64,000 nt of DNA from Luteibacter sp. SG786 (GTDB lineage: Bacteria; Pseudomonadota; Gammaproteobacteria; Xanthomonadales; Rhodanobacteraceae). This document shows, piece after piece, positions 17,092 to 25,897 of this stretch; position 1 is the stretch's first letter, and every line of letters begins with the position of its first letter. Below the pieces are notes generated by a model. It saw only the letters and a program-made list of their open reading frames with translations. It had not been told where the DNA came from and ran no database searches. The stretch is from assembly GCF_011759605.1 (NCBI RefSeq), contig NZ_JAAOYX010000003.1:546107-610106 (forward strand), in the 5' to 3' direction. Both the position numbers and the translations under genes were made by a program.

Positions 17092-19287
17092 TTAGAAGAA
17101 TTTCTGAACTACGACGGCCGGATTCGTCCCTGAATGGGATTCTCCGGTGCGCTTCAAAGGAAGCGCTCGATGAGACGACGCCTGGTCCTGGGGGATTTGG
17201 CCCGGTAGACCAACGGGCGGTGTCGCAACCGCTGTTGGCTGGCTCGTCAACTCACGGACGAAACGCGTGAAAGATGGCACGAGAAGCGAGCTTCCATAGC
17301 CGCTCACGTGGTCTCCGTCGAAGAAAAGCGGAATCTTGCCGTCCAGTGAGGAGCACGTCTTGTGTGGGCATAGAATGGGGAAAGGATCCCAAATGCTGGC
17401 GGCGGGTGACTCGCTCGCGATTTCCTCCAGGCTGTTCACGACGGGCGCGCGCAATCGCTCCAACTCATCGCGTGCCACGGTGCTGCCATCGTGGCAGATC
17501 GGGTTGGTGCGGTTGTAGCGCTCGGCACAGCGAAAGGTCGGTGATTTGAAAATGGGTAGCGGAGCTTCGAGCACCACGCGAACCCCCTTGGCCGTGAACC
17601 GGTCGACGATGTCCTTGCCGACCGATACGCCCGCCGCGCGGGCGGCAATCGCAGCGGGAGAGAACAGTTGTTCTTCTACCAGTCTATCCGGGTAGCGTAC
17701 GTACTGGTCCGCAAAGCGAGGCAAGCGAAGGGATGGCAGGAAGAGAACGTCGCCGGGTTTCACCTTGCTAAGCATGTCTTCGATTGCGCTCTTCGCATTG
17801 GCCTTGCAGGTATCACTCTCGCCAGCTTTGAGGCTGAGGAAAGGGCAACCGCCGTTGGTGTAAAGCGAAACGTGCGCTGCGGTTTGAATGGTGTAGCGCT
17901 TAAAAAGGGCGATAAATGCTACCGCGTGGGAATCGCCGATCGCAAAGACGTCGGGTGCGGTTGCGCCGCCCGCGCAGCCAACGCGCGAGTAAGTGATGTA
18001 GTTGCCGTGATCGAGAGTGCCGCCACCGGTCACAACCGAGCAGCCAGGAAGCGATGGATCGGTATCGGGGGCATTCGGATACCAGTCGTTGGCATGGCGG
18101 GCAACACGGGTGCGGGAAATATGCGGCTGGCCTTCATTGATGGCATTGGCTGCCCAGGCTGTTCCGCCGATGACGAGTAGCCCTACGGCCACGACGGCCA
18201 CGCGCGGCAAGGCCTTGAATCCTCGGAATTGCCGGACGGGCGTTTCAACGTAGCGATACGACAAGGCCGCGAAGCCAAACGACAACGCGACAGCTAGGGC
18301 CTCTTGCCACGGTGCCTCGATGCCGACTGTCCAGCGGAACATTACATAGATCGGCCAATGCCAAAGGTACAGCGAGTAGGACATGCGCCCGATATAGAGA
18401 ACCGGGCGCCAGGTCAGTAGCCTCACGATGGGGTGGTCCGCTGTTTTGCCGTGGAGTGATCCGAGCAGGCCCAGTGTGCCGATCACCACGGGCAAAGCGC
18501 CGGGGAAGGGGAACTGCGTGGGTTGGCTCGTTGCCAGCCCATAGAGCAGCGCGATAGCCGCCAGCCATGCAGCCCCGCTGCTCCACATGGAAGACGGTTG
18601 GTCGGCGATGTCGAAACGTCGTCCCGCCACAGCCATGTACTGGTAAAGCAGGACACCCGCCGCCAGTTGCCAGAAACGGGTCGTGATGAGGTAGTAGGCG
18701 GAGGTCTTGTCGCTTTGGCCAAGCAGGATGGCCACGACGAGCGAGGCGACGAAGGCACACGAAAATGCGCCGATGCTGACCTTGCGGAAACGGGACCCAA
18801 AAGTCCAGACGAAGAAAAGCAGGGGGAAGATCAGATAGAACTGCTCTTCGACGCCGAGCGACCATGTGTGGGTATATGGATTGAAATCCGCCAGGGGAGA
18901 AAAGTAGTCGTTGCTGGTTCGGGCCAGAACGAGGTTGCTCAGGCCGAAGAAAGCGTACATCCCCGTCTTCTGGTTGGTCTGGCTAAGCCAAGCCTCCGGG
19001 ATGAGCAGGGCCGCCGCGTACGTCGTCACGAGGAGCATGACCAGCAGGGCTGGCGCGATGCGCAGAATGCGGCGGGCATAGAAAAATGCGAGGAACCGGT
19101 GCAGGCCCATTCGGTCGAGATTGCCGACCGAGGCACTGACGATGAATCCGGAAATGACGAAGAAGACGTCGACGCCCGCAAACCCTCCGGGAAGCCAGCC
19201 GGCATGGAGGTGGTAGATGACCACGGCAAGCACAGCGACCGCGCGGAGGCCATCGATATAGGGAAGGTAGGCGTTTCTGGAAGCCAT
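17092..19287 (-). CDS. Membrane O-acyltransferase (acyltransferase 3) fused to SGNH domain, OafA-like
   Basis: A 731-residue protein. Residues ~1-370 are the acyltransferase-3 domain with about ten membrane helices: YLPYIDGLRAVAVLAVVIYH, GGFAGVDVFFVISGF and WSLGVEEQFYLIFPLLFF. The last ~300 residues form a periplasmic SGNH domain with VFAIGDSHAVAF (block I) and FFDGDHVSGYG (block V, Asp-His). Such proteins acetylate surface polysaccharide, LPS O-antigen or peptidoglycan. The ATG at 19287 is chosen; a TTG three codons earlier is possible. It faces dusA across an 86-bp promoter region. Its composition is visibly richer in A/T than its neighbours. A full-length paralogue lies at 55874-58018. Confidence 0.9.
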   Translation of the reverse strand: MASRNAYLPYIDGLRAVAVLAVVIYHLHAGWLPGGFAGVDVFFVISGFIVSASVGNLDRMGLHRFLAFFYARRILRIAPALLVMLLVTTYAAALLIPEAWLSQTNQKTGMYAFFGLSNLVLARTSNDYFSPLADFNPYTHTWSLGVEEQFYLIFPLLFFVWTFGSRFRKVSIGAFSCAFVASLVVAILLGQSDKTSAYYLITTRFWQLAAGVLLYQYMAVAGRRFDIADQPSSMWSSGAAWLAAIALLYGLATSQPTQFPFPGALPVVIGTLGLLGSLHGKTADHPIVRLLTWRPVLYIGRMSYSLYLWHWPIYVMFRWTVGIEAPWQEALAVALSFGFAALSYRYVETPVRQFRGFKALPRVAVVAVGLLVIGGTAWAANAINEGQPHISRTRVARHANDWYPNAPDTDPSLPGCSVVTGGGTLDHGNYITYSRVGCAGGATAPDVFAIGDSHAVAFIALFKRYTIQTAAHVSLYTNGGCPFLSLKAGESDTCKANAKSAIEDMLSKVKPGDVLFLPSLRLPRFADQYVRYPDRLVEEQLFSPAAIAARAAGVSVGKDIVDRFTAKGVRVVLEAPLPIFKSPTFRCAERYNRTNPICHDGSTVARDELERLRAPVVNSLEEIASESPAASIWDPFPILCPHKTCSSLDGKIPLFFDGDHVSGYGSSLLVPSFTRFVRELTSQPTAVATPPVGLPGQIPQDQASSHRALPLKRTGESHSGTNPAVVVQKFF

Positions 19288-19373
19288 TATTGGCAAGTCG
19301 TCGGAATGCGATCCGAAATGGTACCAAACGAGCCCTAGCCGAAGGGTGTCCGGTCGTCGGCTACAATGGCCGT

Positions 19374-20354
19374 ATGCAACCGGCCCACCCCTCAGCCTTC
19401 CGCCTCACCGTCGCCCCCATGATGGACTGGACGGACCGTCACTGCCGGTATTTCCACCGGCTGCTTTCGCCCCATGCCCGGCTCTATACCGAGATGGTGA
19501 CCAGCGCGGCGCTGGTGCGCGGGAACCAGTTGCGGCTGCTGGAGCATAGCCACGAGGAGCACCCGGTGGCCCTCCAACTGGGGGGCAGCGATCCCGTCGA
19601 GCTGGCGAAGGCCGCCGTGCTGGGTGCGCAGGCCGGTTACGACGAGATCAACCTCAATGTGGGTTGCCCCTCGGATCGGGTCCAGTCGGGCAAGTTCGGT
19701 GCGTGCCTCATGCGCGAGCCGGACCTGGTGGGCGAGTGCGTCCGCGCGATGGCGGATGCCGTCGATGTGCCGGTGACCGTGAAATGCCGCATCGGCGTGG
19801 ACGACCAGGACGAATACGCCGACCTGCAGCGGTTCACCACCACGATGCTGGAAGCCGGCGTGCGCATTCTCGTGGTGCACGCGCGCAAGGCGTGGCTCGA
19901 GGGCTTGAGCCCGAAGGAAAACCGCGAAATCCCACCGCTCGATTACCAGCGCGTGCACCGGCTGAAGCGCGAATTTCCCGAACTCACCATCGTCATCAAT
20001 GGCGGCATCACCACGGTGGACGCCGTGCGCGAACACCTGGCCCAGGTGGACGGGGTAATGCTGGGCAGGGCGGCGTATCACGATCCCTACGTGCTGGCGC
20101 GTATCGAGGCCGACCTTTACGGCACGCCGCTGCCCGAGCGCGCCGACGTGCTGGAGCGGATGCGCATCTACATCGACGCGGAGCTGGCCCGCGGCACGCA
20201 ACTGAAGCACATCACCCGGCATATCCTCGGCCTTTATCAGGGCGAGCCCGGAGCGCGTGGCTTCCGCCGCCAGCTCTCGGAAGGCGCGCACCTGCCGGGC
20301 GCGGACTGGCGCCTGATCGAGAGCGCGTTGTCCGCGTTCCGCCATGCCGCCTGA
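19374..20354 (+). CDS. dusA: tRNA-dihydrouridine synthase A
   Basis: A 326-residue FMN enzyme that reduces uridine to dihydrouridine in the tRNA D-loop (DusA modifies U20/U20a in known cases). The TIM barrel starts with RLTVAPMMDWTDRHCRYFHR, the DusA-type N-terminus. INLNVGCPSDRVQSGKFGACLM holds the conserved Cys of the active site. VTVKCRIGVDD, VHARKAWLEGLSP and ITIVINGGI-like TIVINGGITT, VDGVMLGRAAY bind FMN phosphate. Length and motif order are normal. The start is the first ATG giving the family N-terminus. A GNAT gene follows after 29 bp on the same strand, so the two are probably cotranscribed. Confidence 0.95.
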   Translation: MQPAHPSAFRLTVAPMMDWTDRHCRYFHRLLSPHARLYTEMVTSAALVRGNQLRLLEHSHEEHPVALQLGGSDPVELAKAAVLGAQAGYDEINLNVGCPSDRVQSGKFGACLMREPDLVGECVRAMADAVDVPVTVKCRIGVDDQDEYADLQRFTTTMLEAGVRILVVHARKAWLEGLSPKENREIPPLDYQRVHRLKREFPELTIVINGGITTVDAVREHLAQVDGVMLGRAAYHDPYVLARIEADLYGTPLPERADVLERMRIYIDAELARGTQLKHITRHILGLYQGEPGARGFRRQLSEGAHLPGADWRLIESALSAFRHAA

Positions 20355-20383
20355 CCACCCCGTTCCAAGGAGCCAAGCACCGC

Positions 20384-20890
20384 ATGATCGTGACCGAGCG
20401 CCTGATCCTCACCCCGAGCGCCGTCTCGGACTTCGATGACTGCCATGCGATGAGGTCCGACCCGAAGGTCATGCACTTCATCGGCGGCGTCGCTTCGGAG
20501 GAAGACACCTGGATCCGGCTGCTGCGCAACGTGGGCCATTGGACGTCGTTCGGCTATGGGCTTTTCACGGTGCGGGAAAAGGAAGGCGGGCGCTTCGTGG
20601 GTGAAGGCGGGCTGGCGCACTTCCGCCGTGGGCTCGGTGCGCGCTTCGACGACTACCCGGAGGGTGCCTGGGCGCTGGCGAGCACGGCGCACGGCAAGGG
20701 CTACGGCATGGAGGCCTTGTCGGCCGCACACGAATGGTTTTTCGGGAACCGGGAGGCGGGGCGGACCGTCTGCCTCATCGATCCGGAGAACGTCCCCTCG
20801 GTTCGCCTGGGCGAACGGCTCGGCTATCGCCCGTTCGAACAGATGACATATCGGGACAAGCCGATGACGCTCTTCGAGCGAATGCCCTGA
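20384..20890 (+). CDS. GNAT-family N-acetyltransferase (RimJ/RimL type)
   Basis: A 168-residue protein starting MIVTERLILTPSAVSDFDDCHAM, the classic opening of acetyltransferase_3 proteins. The acetyl-CoA site is in ALASTAHGKGYGMEALSAAHEW, corresponding to the Q/RxxGxG/A loop (here HGKGYG). LIDPENVPSVRLGERLGYRPFEQM is the typical C-terminal strand-helix. Members acetylate ribosomal protein N-termini, small amines or antibiotics; the substrate here is unknown. AAGGAG lies about 10 bp before the ATG. It follows dusA closely. Confidence 0.85.
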   Translation: MIVTERLILTPSAVSDFDDCHAMRSDPKVMHFIGGVASEEDTWIRLLRNVGHWTSFGYGLFTVREKEGGRFVGEGGLAHFRRGLGARFDDYPEGAWALASTAHGKGYGMEALSAAHEWFFGNREAGRTVCLIDPENVPSVRLGERLGYRPFEQMTYRDKPMTLFERMP

Positions 20891-21059
20891 TCGGCCACCC
20901 CCGACATGCGGGGGCGGAAGGCGCCCGGCCTCCCAGCGAGGCCATCCGAAGCCCCGGCGCTGTGTCCGCCGGGCTCCGATCCGGGTTTCGTTCAGCTTCG
21001 GGCGGGGCGTCGCTGGGCATGATCCCCGGAACGGCCCGCCCGGCTTCCCCGCGCCCCAC

Positions 21060-21347
21060 ATGAAAATCACGTTTCGTCCGCTATTTTTCGCCGCGCTCTG
21101 TCTCGCCCTGCCCGCGGTGGCTCCGGCCTACCAGTCGATGTCGCTCGAGCAGGCGGTGAGCAAGGTGCAGAAGGACACCGGGGGGAAAGTGCTGTCGGCG
21201 GACACGCGGCTCGTCGAGCGCGGCCGCATCACCGAATACCGGGTCAAGGTCCTCACCCTGGACGGTCACGTCAAGGTGGTGCCCCTTCGTACCGAAACCG
21301 CCAAGCCCCTGGACGCCAGTTCCGGGGACAACAAGGAGAAACATTGA
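21060..21347 (+). CDS. PepSY-domain periplasmic protein
   Basis: A 95-residue protein. A signal peptide (MKITFRPLFFAALCLALPAVAPA) precedes a single PepSY-type module: MSLEQAVSKVQKDTGGKVLSADTRLVERGRITEYRVKVLTLDG. PepSY domains are thought to inhibit proteases or sense periplasmic conditions. The TGA stop shares one base with the ATG of the downstream phoP gene (TGATG), so translation is coupled. A PepSY gene just before a phoPQ pair recurs in Xanthomonadales and suggests a role as accessory sensor or target of PhoQ. The role is inference. Confidence 0.85.
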   Translation: MKITFRPLFFAALCLALPAVAPAYQSMSLEQAVSKVQKDTGGKVLSADTRLVERGRITEYRVKVLTLDGHVKVVPLRTETAKPLDASSGDNKEKH

Positions 21348-22039
21348 TGCGAATCCTGCTCGTAGAGGACGAGGCCCCGCTGCGCGAGACCCTCGCCGCG
21401 CGCCTGAAGCGCGACGGTTTCGCCGTCGATGCCGCCCAGGATGGCGAAGAAGGCCTGTACCTGGGGCGCGAGGTGCCGTTCGACCTCGCGATCATCGACC
21501 TGGGCCTGCCCAAGCTGTCCGGCATGGATCTGGTGAAGGCCCTGCGGGAGCACGGCCAGCGTTATCCCATCCTGATCCTGACCGCCCGCGGCAGCTGGCA
21601 GGACAAGGTCGAGGGCCTGAAATACGGTGCCGACGACTACCTGGTGAAGCCCTTCCACGTCGAAGAACTGCTGGCGCGCATCAATGCGCTGGTGCGTCGT
21701 GCCAGCGGCTGGTCGAAGCCGGTGCTCGCCTGCGGCCCCATCAAGCTCGACACCACGGCGCAGACGGTCACCGTGGAAGGCCGCCAGGTCGACCTCACCA
21801 GCTACGAGTACAAGGTGCTGGAATACCTGATGCTGCATGCGGGTGAGCTGGTCTCGAAGGCCGACCTCACGGAGCACATCTACCAGCAGGACTTCGACCG
21901 CGATTCGAACGTGCTGGAGGTCTTCATCGGCCGCCTGCGCCGCAAGCTCGATCCGGAAAGCACCTTGAAGCCCATCGAAACCGTGCGCGGCCGTGGCTAT
22001 CGTTTCGCCATCCCGCGCAACGAAGCGGACGAAGACTGA
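21347..22039 (+). CDS. phoP: OmpR-family response regulator, PhoP-like
   Basis: A 230-residue response regulator. The receiver domain (1-118) begins MRILLVEDEAPLRETL; the phospho-acceptor Asp is in IIDLGLPKLSG, and the switch residues are in LTARGSW and DDYLVKPFHVEEL. The C-terminal winged helix (~130-222) has LTSYEYKVLEYLMLHAGELVSK, a recognition region SNVLEVFIGRLRRKLD and a wing TVRGRGYRFA. It should control genes for envelope stress, cation limitation or antimicrobial peptides. The ATG overlaps the PepSY stop codon by one base, and the sensor gene starts 53 bp downstream. Confidence 0.9.
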   Translation: MRILLVEDEAPLRETLAARLKRDGFAVDAAQDGEEGLYLGREVPFDLAIIDLGLPKLSGMDLVKALREHGQRYPILILTARGSWQDKVEGLKYGADDYLVKPFHVEELLARINALVRRASGWSKPVLACGPIKLDTTAQTVTVEGRQVDLTSYEYKVLEYLMLHAGELVSKADLTEHIYQQDFDRDSNVLEVFIGRLRRKLDPESTLKPIETVRGRGYRFAIPRNEADED

Positions 22040-22092
22040 TTCCCGCGGGCGGCGTCGCCTTCGGGCGCGCCGCTCCGAGGTAAGCTCGAAGC

Positions 22093-23478
22093 ATGGACAA
22101 CGCTTCATCGATCCGACGCCGGCCCCTATCGCTGGCCGCGCGTGCGGCCCTCGCGACGGGCTTCGCGCTGGCCGCCTTTCTCGGTCTGACCGGCCTCGCG
22201 CAGAACAAGGCGAACTACGCGTCCGAGCTGTCGGCGATGCACGACCGGCTGCATAACTACGCCATCGCCTACATCACCGGTACCGACATCACGCGTGCCG
22301 GCAAGGTCACCACGCCGGACAGCCAGCCGAATCCCGATTTCTCGCGACCGGGTTCCGGCCTGTACGCCATCATTGTCGGCAACGACGGTTTTCGCTGGGA
22401 ATCCTCTTCGGCACTTGGCCGCGACTTCGATTTCGTACGCATGCTGTCGCCGGGTGAAACGGCGTTCGAGCCGGTGGAGACACGCAGCGGTAAGCTGTAT
22501 GTCTTCAGTTACGGCGTGTCGCTCGACAGCACGGAAAAACGCAGCGTGCCGCTGACCTTCGCGGTGGCGCAAACCGAAGACCAGTTCGAGCGGCAGGTGG
22601 CCACCTATCGGCGCACGCAGTTCCTGTGGCTGGCGATGCTCGGCATGATGCTCATGCTGCTGCAGCTGTTCCTGCTGCGTTGGAGTTTGCTGCCGCTGCG
22701 CCGCGTGTCCAGCGACCTTGCACACATCGAGCGTGGCACCCGCGACCACCTCGACGGACCTTACCCGGTCGAACTGACGGTGCTGACACGGCGACTCAAT
22801 GCCTTCATCGACAGCGAGCGCGAGCAGCGCACACGCTACCGCGACACGCTGGCTGATCTTGCGCACAGCCTGAAGACGCCGCTGGCGGTGGTCCGCTCGC
22901 AGCTGGAATCGGGGGGCGACGCCGAAAAACTGCGCGGTGACATCCTCGACCAGGTGCGCCGGATGGACGAGATCGTGGCTTACCAGCTGTCGCGCGCCGC
23001 GACATCGGGGCGCCGCACCATCGCTTCGCTGGAACCGATTGCCGGGCACGCCGAAGACCTGGTGCAAAGTCTCGAGAAGGTCTACGCGGCAAAGAACGTG
23101 CTGTGCGAATTCGAGATCGAGGAAGGCGTCACGTTCCCCGGCGAGCAGGGCGACCTGCTCGAACTCATGGGTAACCTGGTGGAGAACGCCTTCAAGTGGG
23201 CGTCGCATCGTGTGCTGCTCTCGGCGCGCTCGCTCGGAAAGATGCGCGGCCGCAGCGGCCTGGAGCTGGTGGTGGAAGACGACGGCCCTGGCATTCCCGA
23301 CGACAAGATCGAGAAGATCCTTCAGCGTGGCGTGCGCGGCGACGAGCGCGTGCAAGGGCACGGCATCGGCCTCTCCATCGTCCAGGACATCATCAAGGCG
23401 TACCAGGGCGAACTGCACGTGGACCGCTCCGAGGAGTTGGGCGGCGCACGTTTCAGCGTGAAGCTGCCGCCACCCTGA
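22093..23478 (+). CDS. phoQ: Sensor histidine kinase, PhoQ-like
   Basis: A 461-residue inner-membrane kinase. Two membrane helices (about residues 13-36 and 176-198) flank a ~140-residue periplasmic sensor domain. A HAMP-like segment (LLPLRRVSSDLAHIERG) leads to the H box LADLAHSLKTPLAVVRSQLE, which is the form found in PhoQ proteins. The ATPase domain has the N box LMGNLVENAFKWA and the G boxes VEDDGPGIPDD and GHGIGLSIVQDII. It should phosphorylate the PhoP-like regulator encoded just upstream. The usual signals are low divalent cations, acid pH or cationic peptides; which apply here cannot be read from sequence. Confidence 0.88.
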   Translation: MDNASSIRRRPLSLAARAALATGFALAAFLGLTGLAQNKANYASELSAMHDRLHNYAIAYITGTDITRAGKVTTPDSQPNPDFSRPGSGLYAIIVGNDGFRWESSSALGRDFDFVRMLSPGETAFEPVETRSGKLYVFSYGVSLDSTEKRSVPLTFAVAQTEDQFERQVATYRRTQFLWLAMLGMMLMLLQLFLLRWSLLPLRRVSSDLAHIERGTRDHLDGPYPVELTVLTRRLNAFIDSEREQRTRYRDTLADLAHSLKTPLAVVRSQLESGGDAEKLRGDILDQVRRMDEIVAYQLSRAATSGRRTIASLEPIAGHAEDLVQSLEKVYAAKNVLCEFEIEEGVTFPGEQGDLLELMGNLVENAFKWASHRVLLSARSLGKMRGRSGLELVVEDDGPGIPDDKIEKILQRGVRGDERVQGHGIGLSIVQDIIKAYQGELHVDRSEELGGARFSVKLPPP

Positions 23479-23490
23479 AGCCGTGACCCT

Positions 23491-23596
23491 GTAGGAGCGC
23501 GCCTTGCGCGCGACGGCTTATCGCGCCAGTCCCCGACCTGGCGCGCCAGCTCCGGAGACTGCCTCAAAACATGTCGCGCGCAAGGCGCGCTCCTAC
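23491..23596. repeat. REP-like inverted repeat, family B
   Basis: GTAGGAGCGCGCCTTGCGCGCGAC opens the element and its inverted counterpart (GTCGCGCGCAAGGCGCGCTCCTAC) closes it. The core contains CTCAAAACATGTCGCG, shared with the second copy at 63696-63801. It fills the gap between phoQ and the convergent mtfA gene and can form a long hairpin that may also end transcription. Confidence 0.8.
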
Positions 23597-24363
23597 GAGT
23601 GGGACGCCGGCGATGGCCCGTAAAACGCTTCCAGCAACGCCGCCACGTTCGGTTCCGCTTCGCGCAACAGCGCGGGCTGCGAAAAATGCAGTTCGCTTGT
23701 CACCGCGAAATATTCTTCCGGCGCTTCGGCGGCGTAAGGATCGATGGCCGTGCGACGGCCACGATCGACGGCCTTCGACAGCCTGTCGAACCCACGTTGC
23801 ATGGTGTCGATCCACTGCCTGCGATTCATCGACGGAGGGAGGGGCGGCACGCCGTTCGCCGGCCCTGCCAGCATGTCGAGCTTGTGCGCCATCTCGTGCA
23901 CGACCACGTTGAATCCGTCCCATGGCGCTTCGAGGTCGAGCGCCACGTCGGCTAGGGAAAGGACCATGGGCCCGCGGTCCCATGCCTCGCCGATCAGCGT
24001 GTCGTCGCTGTCGGTGACGACGCCGGTCGGAGCATCGTAGTGGCTGCGGCGAACATTGAACTCACCGGGATACACGAGCACGTTCGTCCATCCCTTGAAC
24101 GCCCTTGGCCCACGCGGCAAGGCGGGAAGGCTGGCCTGCATCGCGATGGCAAGGCGCCAGAAATCGTCGAGTTCGGTGCCACCCAGCGCCTGGAACCGTT
24201 TCGTGTGCAGAAACGTGGCGGCCAGTTGGCGCAGGTAATGCGCTCGTGGCGCGTCGAGCGCGCGAGCCAGCGGCACGCGGGCCACGGCGTGTTGCCACAG
24301 CGTGTCGTCGATGGGAGGGACGGGAGCGCGGAAGCGCGCGATCAGCGACTGGAAGACACCCAC
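23593..24363 (-). CDS. mtfA: MtfA-type zinc metallopeptidase
   Basis: A 256-residue cytoplasmic protein of the M90 (MtfA/DgsA anti-repressor) family. The zinc motif HEMAHKLDML lies near residue 155, and a downstream acidic site EEYFAVTSELHF gives the third ligand glutamate region. LVYPGEFNV and NVVVHEMAHK are typical family strands. In E. coli MtfA binds the Mlc repressor and has aminopeptidase activity, linking it to sugar uptake control; Mlc is not seen in this window. Length is normal. Its 3' end touches the family B repeat that separates it from phoQ. Confidence 0.9.
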   Translation of the reverse strand: MGVFQSLIARFRAPVPPIDDTLWQHAVARVPLARALDAPRAHYLRQLAATFLHTKRFQALGGTELDDFWRLAIAMQASLPALPRGPRAFKGWTNVLVYPGEFNVRRSHYDAPTGVVTDSDDTLIGEAWDRGPMVLSLADVALDLEAPWDGFNVVVHEMAHKLDMLAGPANGVPPLPPSMNRRQWIDTMQRGFDRLSKAVDRGRRTAIDPYAAEAPEEYFAVTSELHFSQPALLREAEPNVAALLEAFYGPSPASHS

Positions 24364-24383
24364 GAAGTACGGCCGCGAACGCT

Positions 24384-24716
24384 TTAGAGCATCGAGCCGG
24401 GAAGAAGCGACTGCCAGCTTGGCGCACCCGAGCGCATCGGCAGGGAATCGCCGTGCGTGCCGTCGTCGACATCGACCGGCGAGGTGACCGGCGGAGGGGC
24501 CGTGCCCCGACGCGTACTTTCACGCCGCGAGGGCAGGGGGTCGCCGCCAACGTTGTCGCGACCGCCCTGGGACGACCGCGAGCTGCCTTCGAACGACGAC
24601 GTACCGGCGGCGCTCGGAGCGAGCAGGCCGGCAGAGGGGTCGATGTCGTAAGCGGCGGCGGTGCCGGCGGCACCGACGAGGCACAGACATCCGAAGATGT
24701 ATGGTCTGGCGTTCAT
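24384..24716 (-). CDS. Hypothetical secreted protein
   Basis: A 110-residue protein of unknown function. MNARPYIFGCLCLVGAAGTAAAYD looks like a signal peptide with cleavage after AAA. The remainder is low in order-promoting residues and rich in Ser, Gly, Arg and Pro (GTSSFEGSSRSSQGGRDN, APPPVTSPVDVDDG), so it is probably disordered. No domain is recognised. It lies 20 bp upstream of mtfA on the same strand and may share its transcript. The signal peptide and open frame support a real gene, but evidence is modest. Confidence 0.5.
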   Translation of the reverse strand: MNARPYIFGCLCLVGAAGTAAAYDIDPSAGLLAPSAAGTSSFEGSSRSSQGGRDNVGGDPLPSRRESTRRGTAPPPVTSPVDVDDGTHGDSLPMRSGAPSWQSLLPGSML

Positions 24717-24916
24717 CGGTAAACCCTGGGCCCCTTCGGGACGTAAAGGGGACGACCGATCCTCGCAGAAATTTCACGGGCCTGCCAGTGCTGGACGTCC
24801 CCGGGGGAGGCCGGCGTGGCCGGAACGGGCGAAAAGCCCGCCACTGCCCTAGAATCGCCGGATGTCCCGGCCCTTCCCCACCTCGACAACGGCCGCCTGA
24901 CGGCCGGACGGTAGCC

Positions 24917-25897
24917 ATGCTCGCACGCGATCTTCTCGAAGCCCTTGCCGGCGGCGACGCCGTGTCCGGCGCGGCCCTGGCCCGCCGAGCCGGGGTAACA
25001 CGCGCGGCCGTCTGGAAGCAGATCGAGGCCCTGCGCCTCAAGGGCGTGCCTGTGGAAGCCCGCGTCGGCGGTGGCTACCGCCTGCCGTGGCGCACCGAGC
25101 TGCTCGACGCCCAGGCCATCAAGGCGGGGCTGGCGCCAGGCACCGCGGCGCGCATCGGCATGCTCGAGGTGCATTGGGACATCGATTCCACGTCGAGCGA
25201 GCTGGCGCGACGCGTCCCCGTGCTCGACGACCTCTCCTTCGTGCTGAGCGAGGCGCAATCGGCCGGCCGCGGCCGGCGGGGCCGCACCTGGCTCTCGCCG
25301 CCGGGCATGAACCTCTATCTTTCCGTGCTGAAGCGTTTCGACGGCGGCTTCGCGTCCCTCTCGGGGCTTTCACTGGCGGTGGGCGTGATGCTGTTGCGCG
25401 CGCTGGCCGAATTGGGCATCCGCACCCCGGGCCTGAAATGGCCAAACGACGTGCTGGCCGGCAATGCGAAGCTTGCAGGCGTCCTCGTGGAGCTGTCGGG
25501 CGAGTATTCGGGGCCTTGCGCGGCGGTCATCGGCGTAGGGCTCAACATCCGCCTGCCGGACACCCTGCACGAGCGGGCGGGCCAGCCCATCACCGACCTT
25601 GCCTCGCTCATGGGCGGCGACCCGCCGAACCGCAATCGCATTGCCTCGGCGGTGATGACGGAACTCGCCGAAGGACTTGTCGCCTTCGAGCGCCACGGTT
25701 TCGCCGCGTTCGCGGACGACTACGCGGCGAACGACCTGCTTCGCGGCGAACCGCTGCGCATCATCGATCCGCGCGGCGAGTACGATGCCACGGGCGAGGG
25801 CGTGGACGAACGCGGTGCCCTACGCGTGCGCCGGGCGAATGGCGAAGTGGCCATCGTCGACAGCGCGGAAGTCTCCGTTCGCAAGGCGGCACCATGA
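24917..25897 (+). CDS. birA: Biotin--[acetyl-CoA-carboxylase] ligase with repressor domain (BirA)
   Basis: A 326-residue bifunctional protein. Residues ~1-62 are a winged helix-turn-helix (SGAALARRAGVTRAAVWKQIEALRLKG), so it can act as biotin-operon repressor as well as ligase. The catalytic domain has the biotinyl-AMP loop GRGRRGRTWLSPPGMNLYLS, the KWPNDV motif and KLAGVLVEL. The C-terminal SH3-like domain (~275-326) ends VAIVDSAEVSVRK. It joins biotin to the carboxyl carrier protein of acetyl-CoA carboxylase via biotinyl-5'-AMP. The stop overlaps the coaX start by four bases (ATGA), so the two are translationally coupled, an arrangement common in Xanthomonadales. Confidence 0.95.
   Translation: MLARDLLEALAGGDAVSGAALARRAGVTRAAVWKQIEALRLKGVPVEARVGGGYRLPWRTELLDAQAIKAGLAPGTAARIGMLEVHWDIDSTSSELARRVPVLDDLSFVLSEAQSAGRGRRGRTWLSPPGMNLYLSVLKRFDGGFASLSGLSLAVGVMLLRALAELGIRTPGLKWPNDVLAGNAKLAGVLVELSGEYSGPCAAVIGVGLNIRLPDTLHERAGQPITDLASLMGGDPPNRNRIASAVMTELAEGLVAFERHGFAAFADDYAANDLLRGEPLRIIDPRGEYDATGEGVDERGALRVRRANGEVAIVDSAEVSVRKAAP

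Noticed and set aside
20896-20914. CCCCCG-loop-CGGGGG hairpin after the GNAT gene as terminator
   Set aside because: The stem is only six pairs and no T run follows it on either strand.
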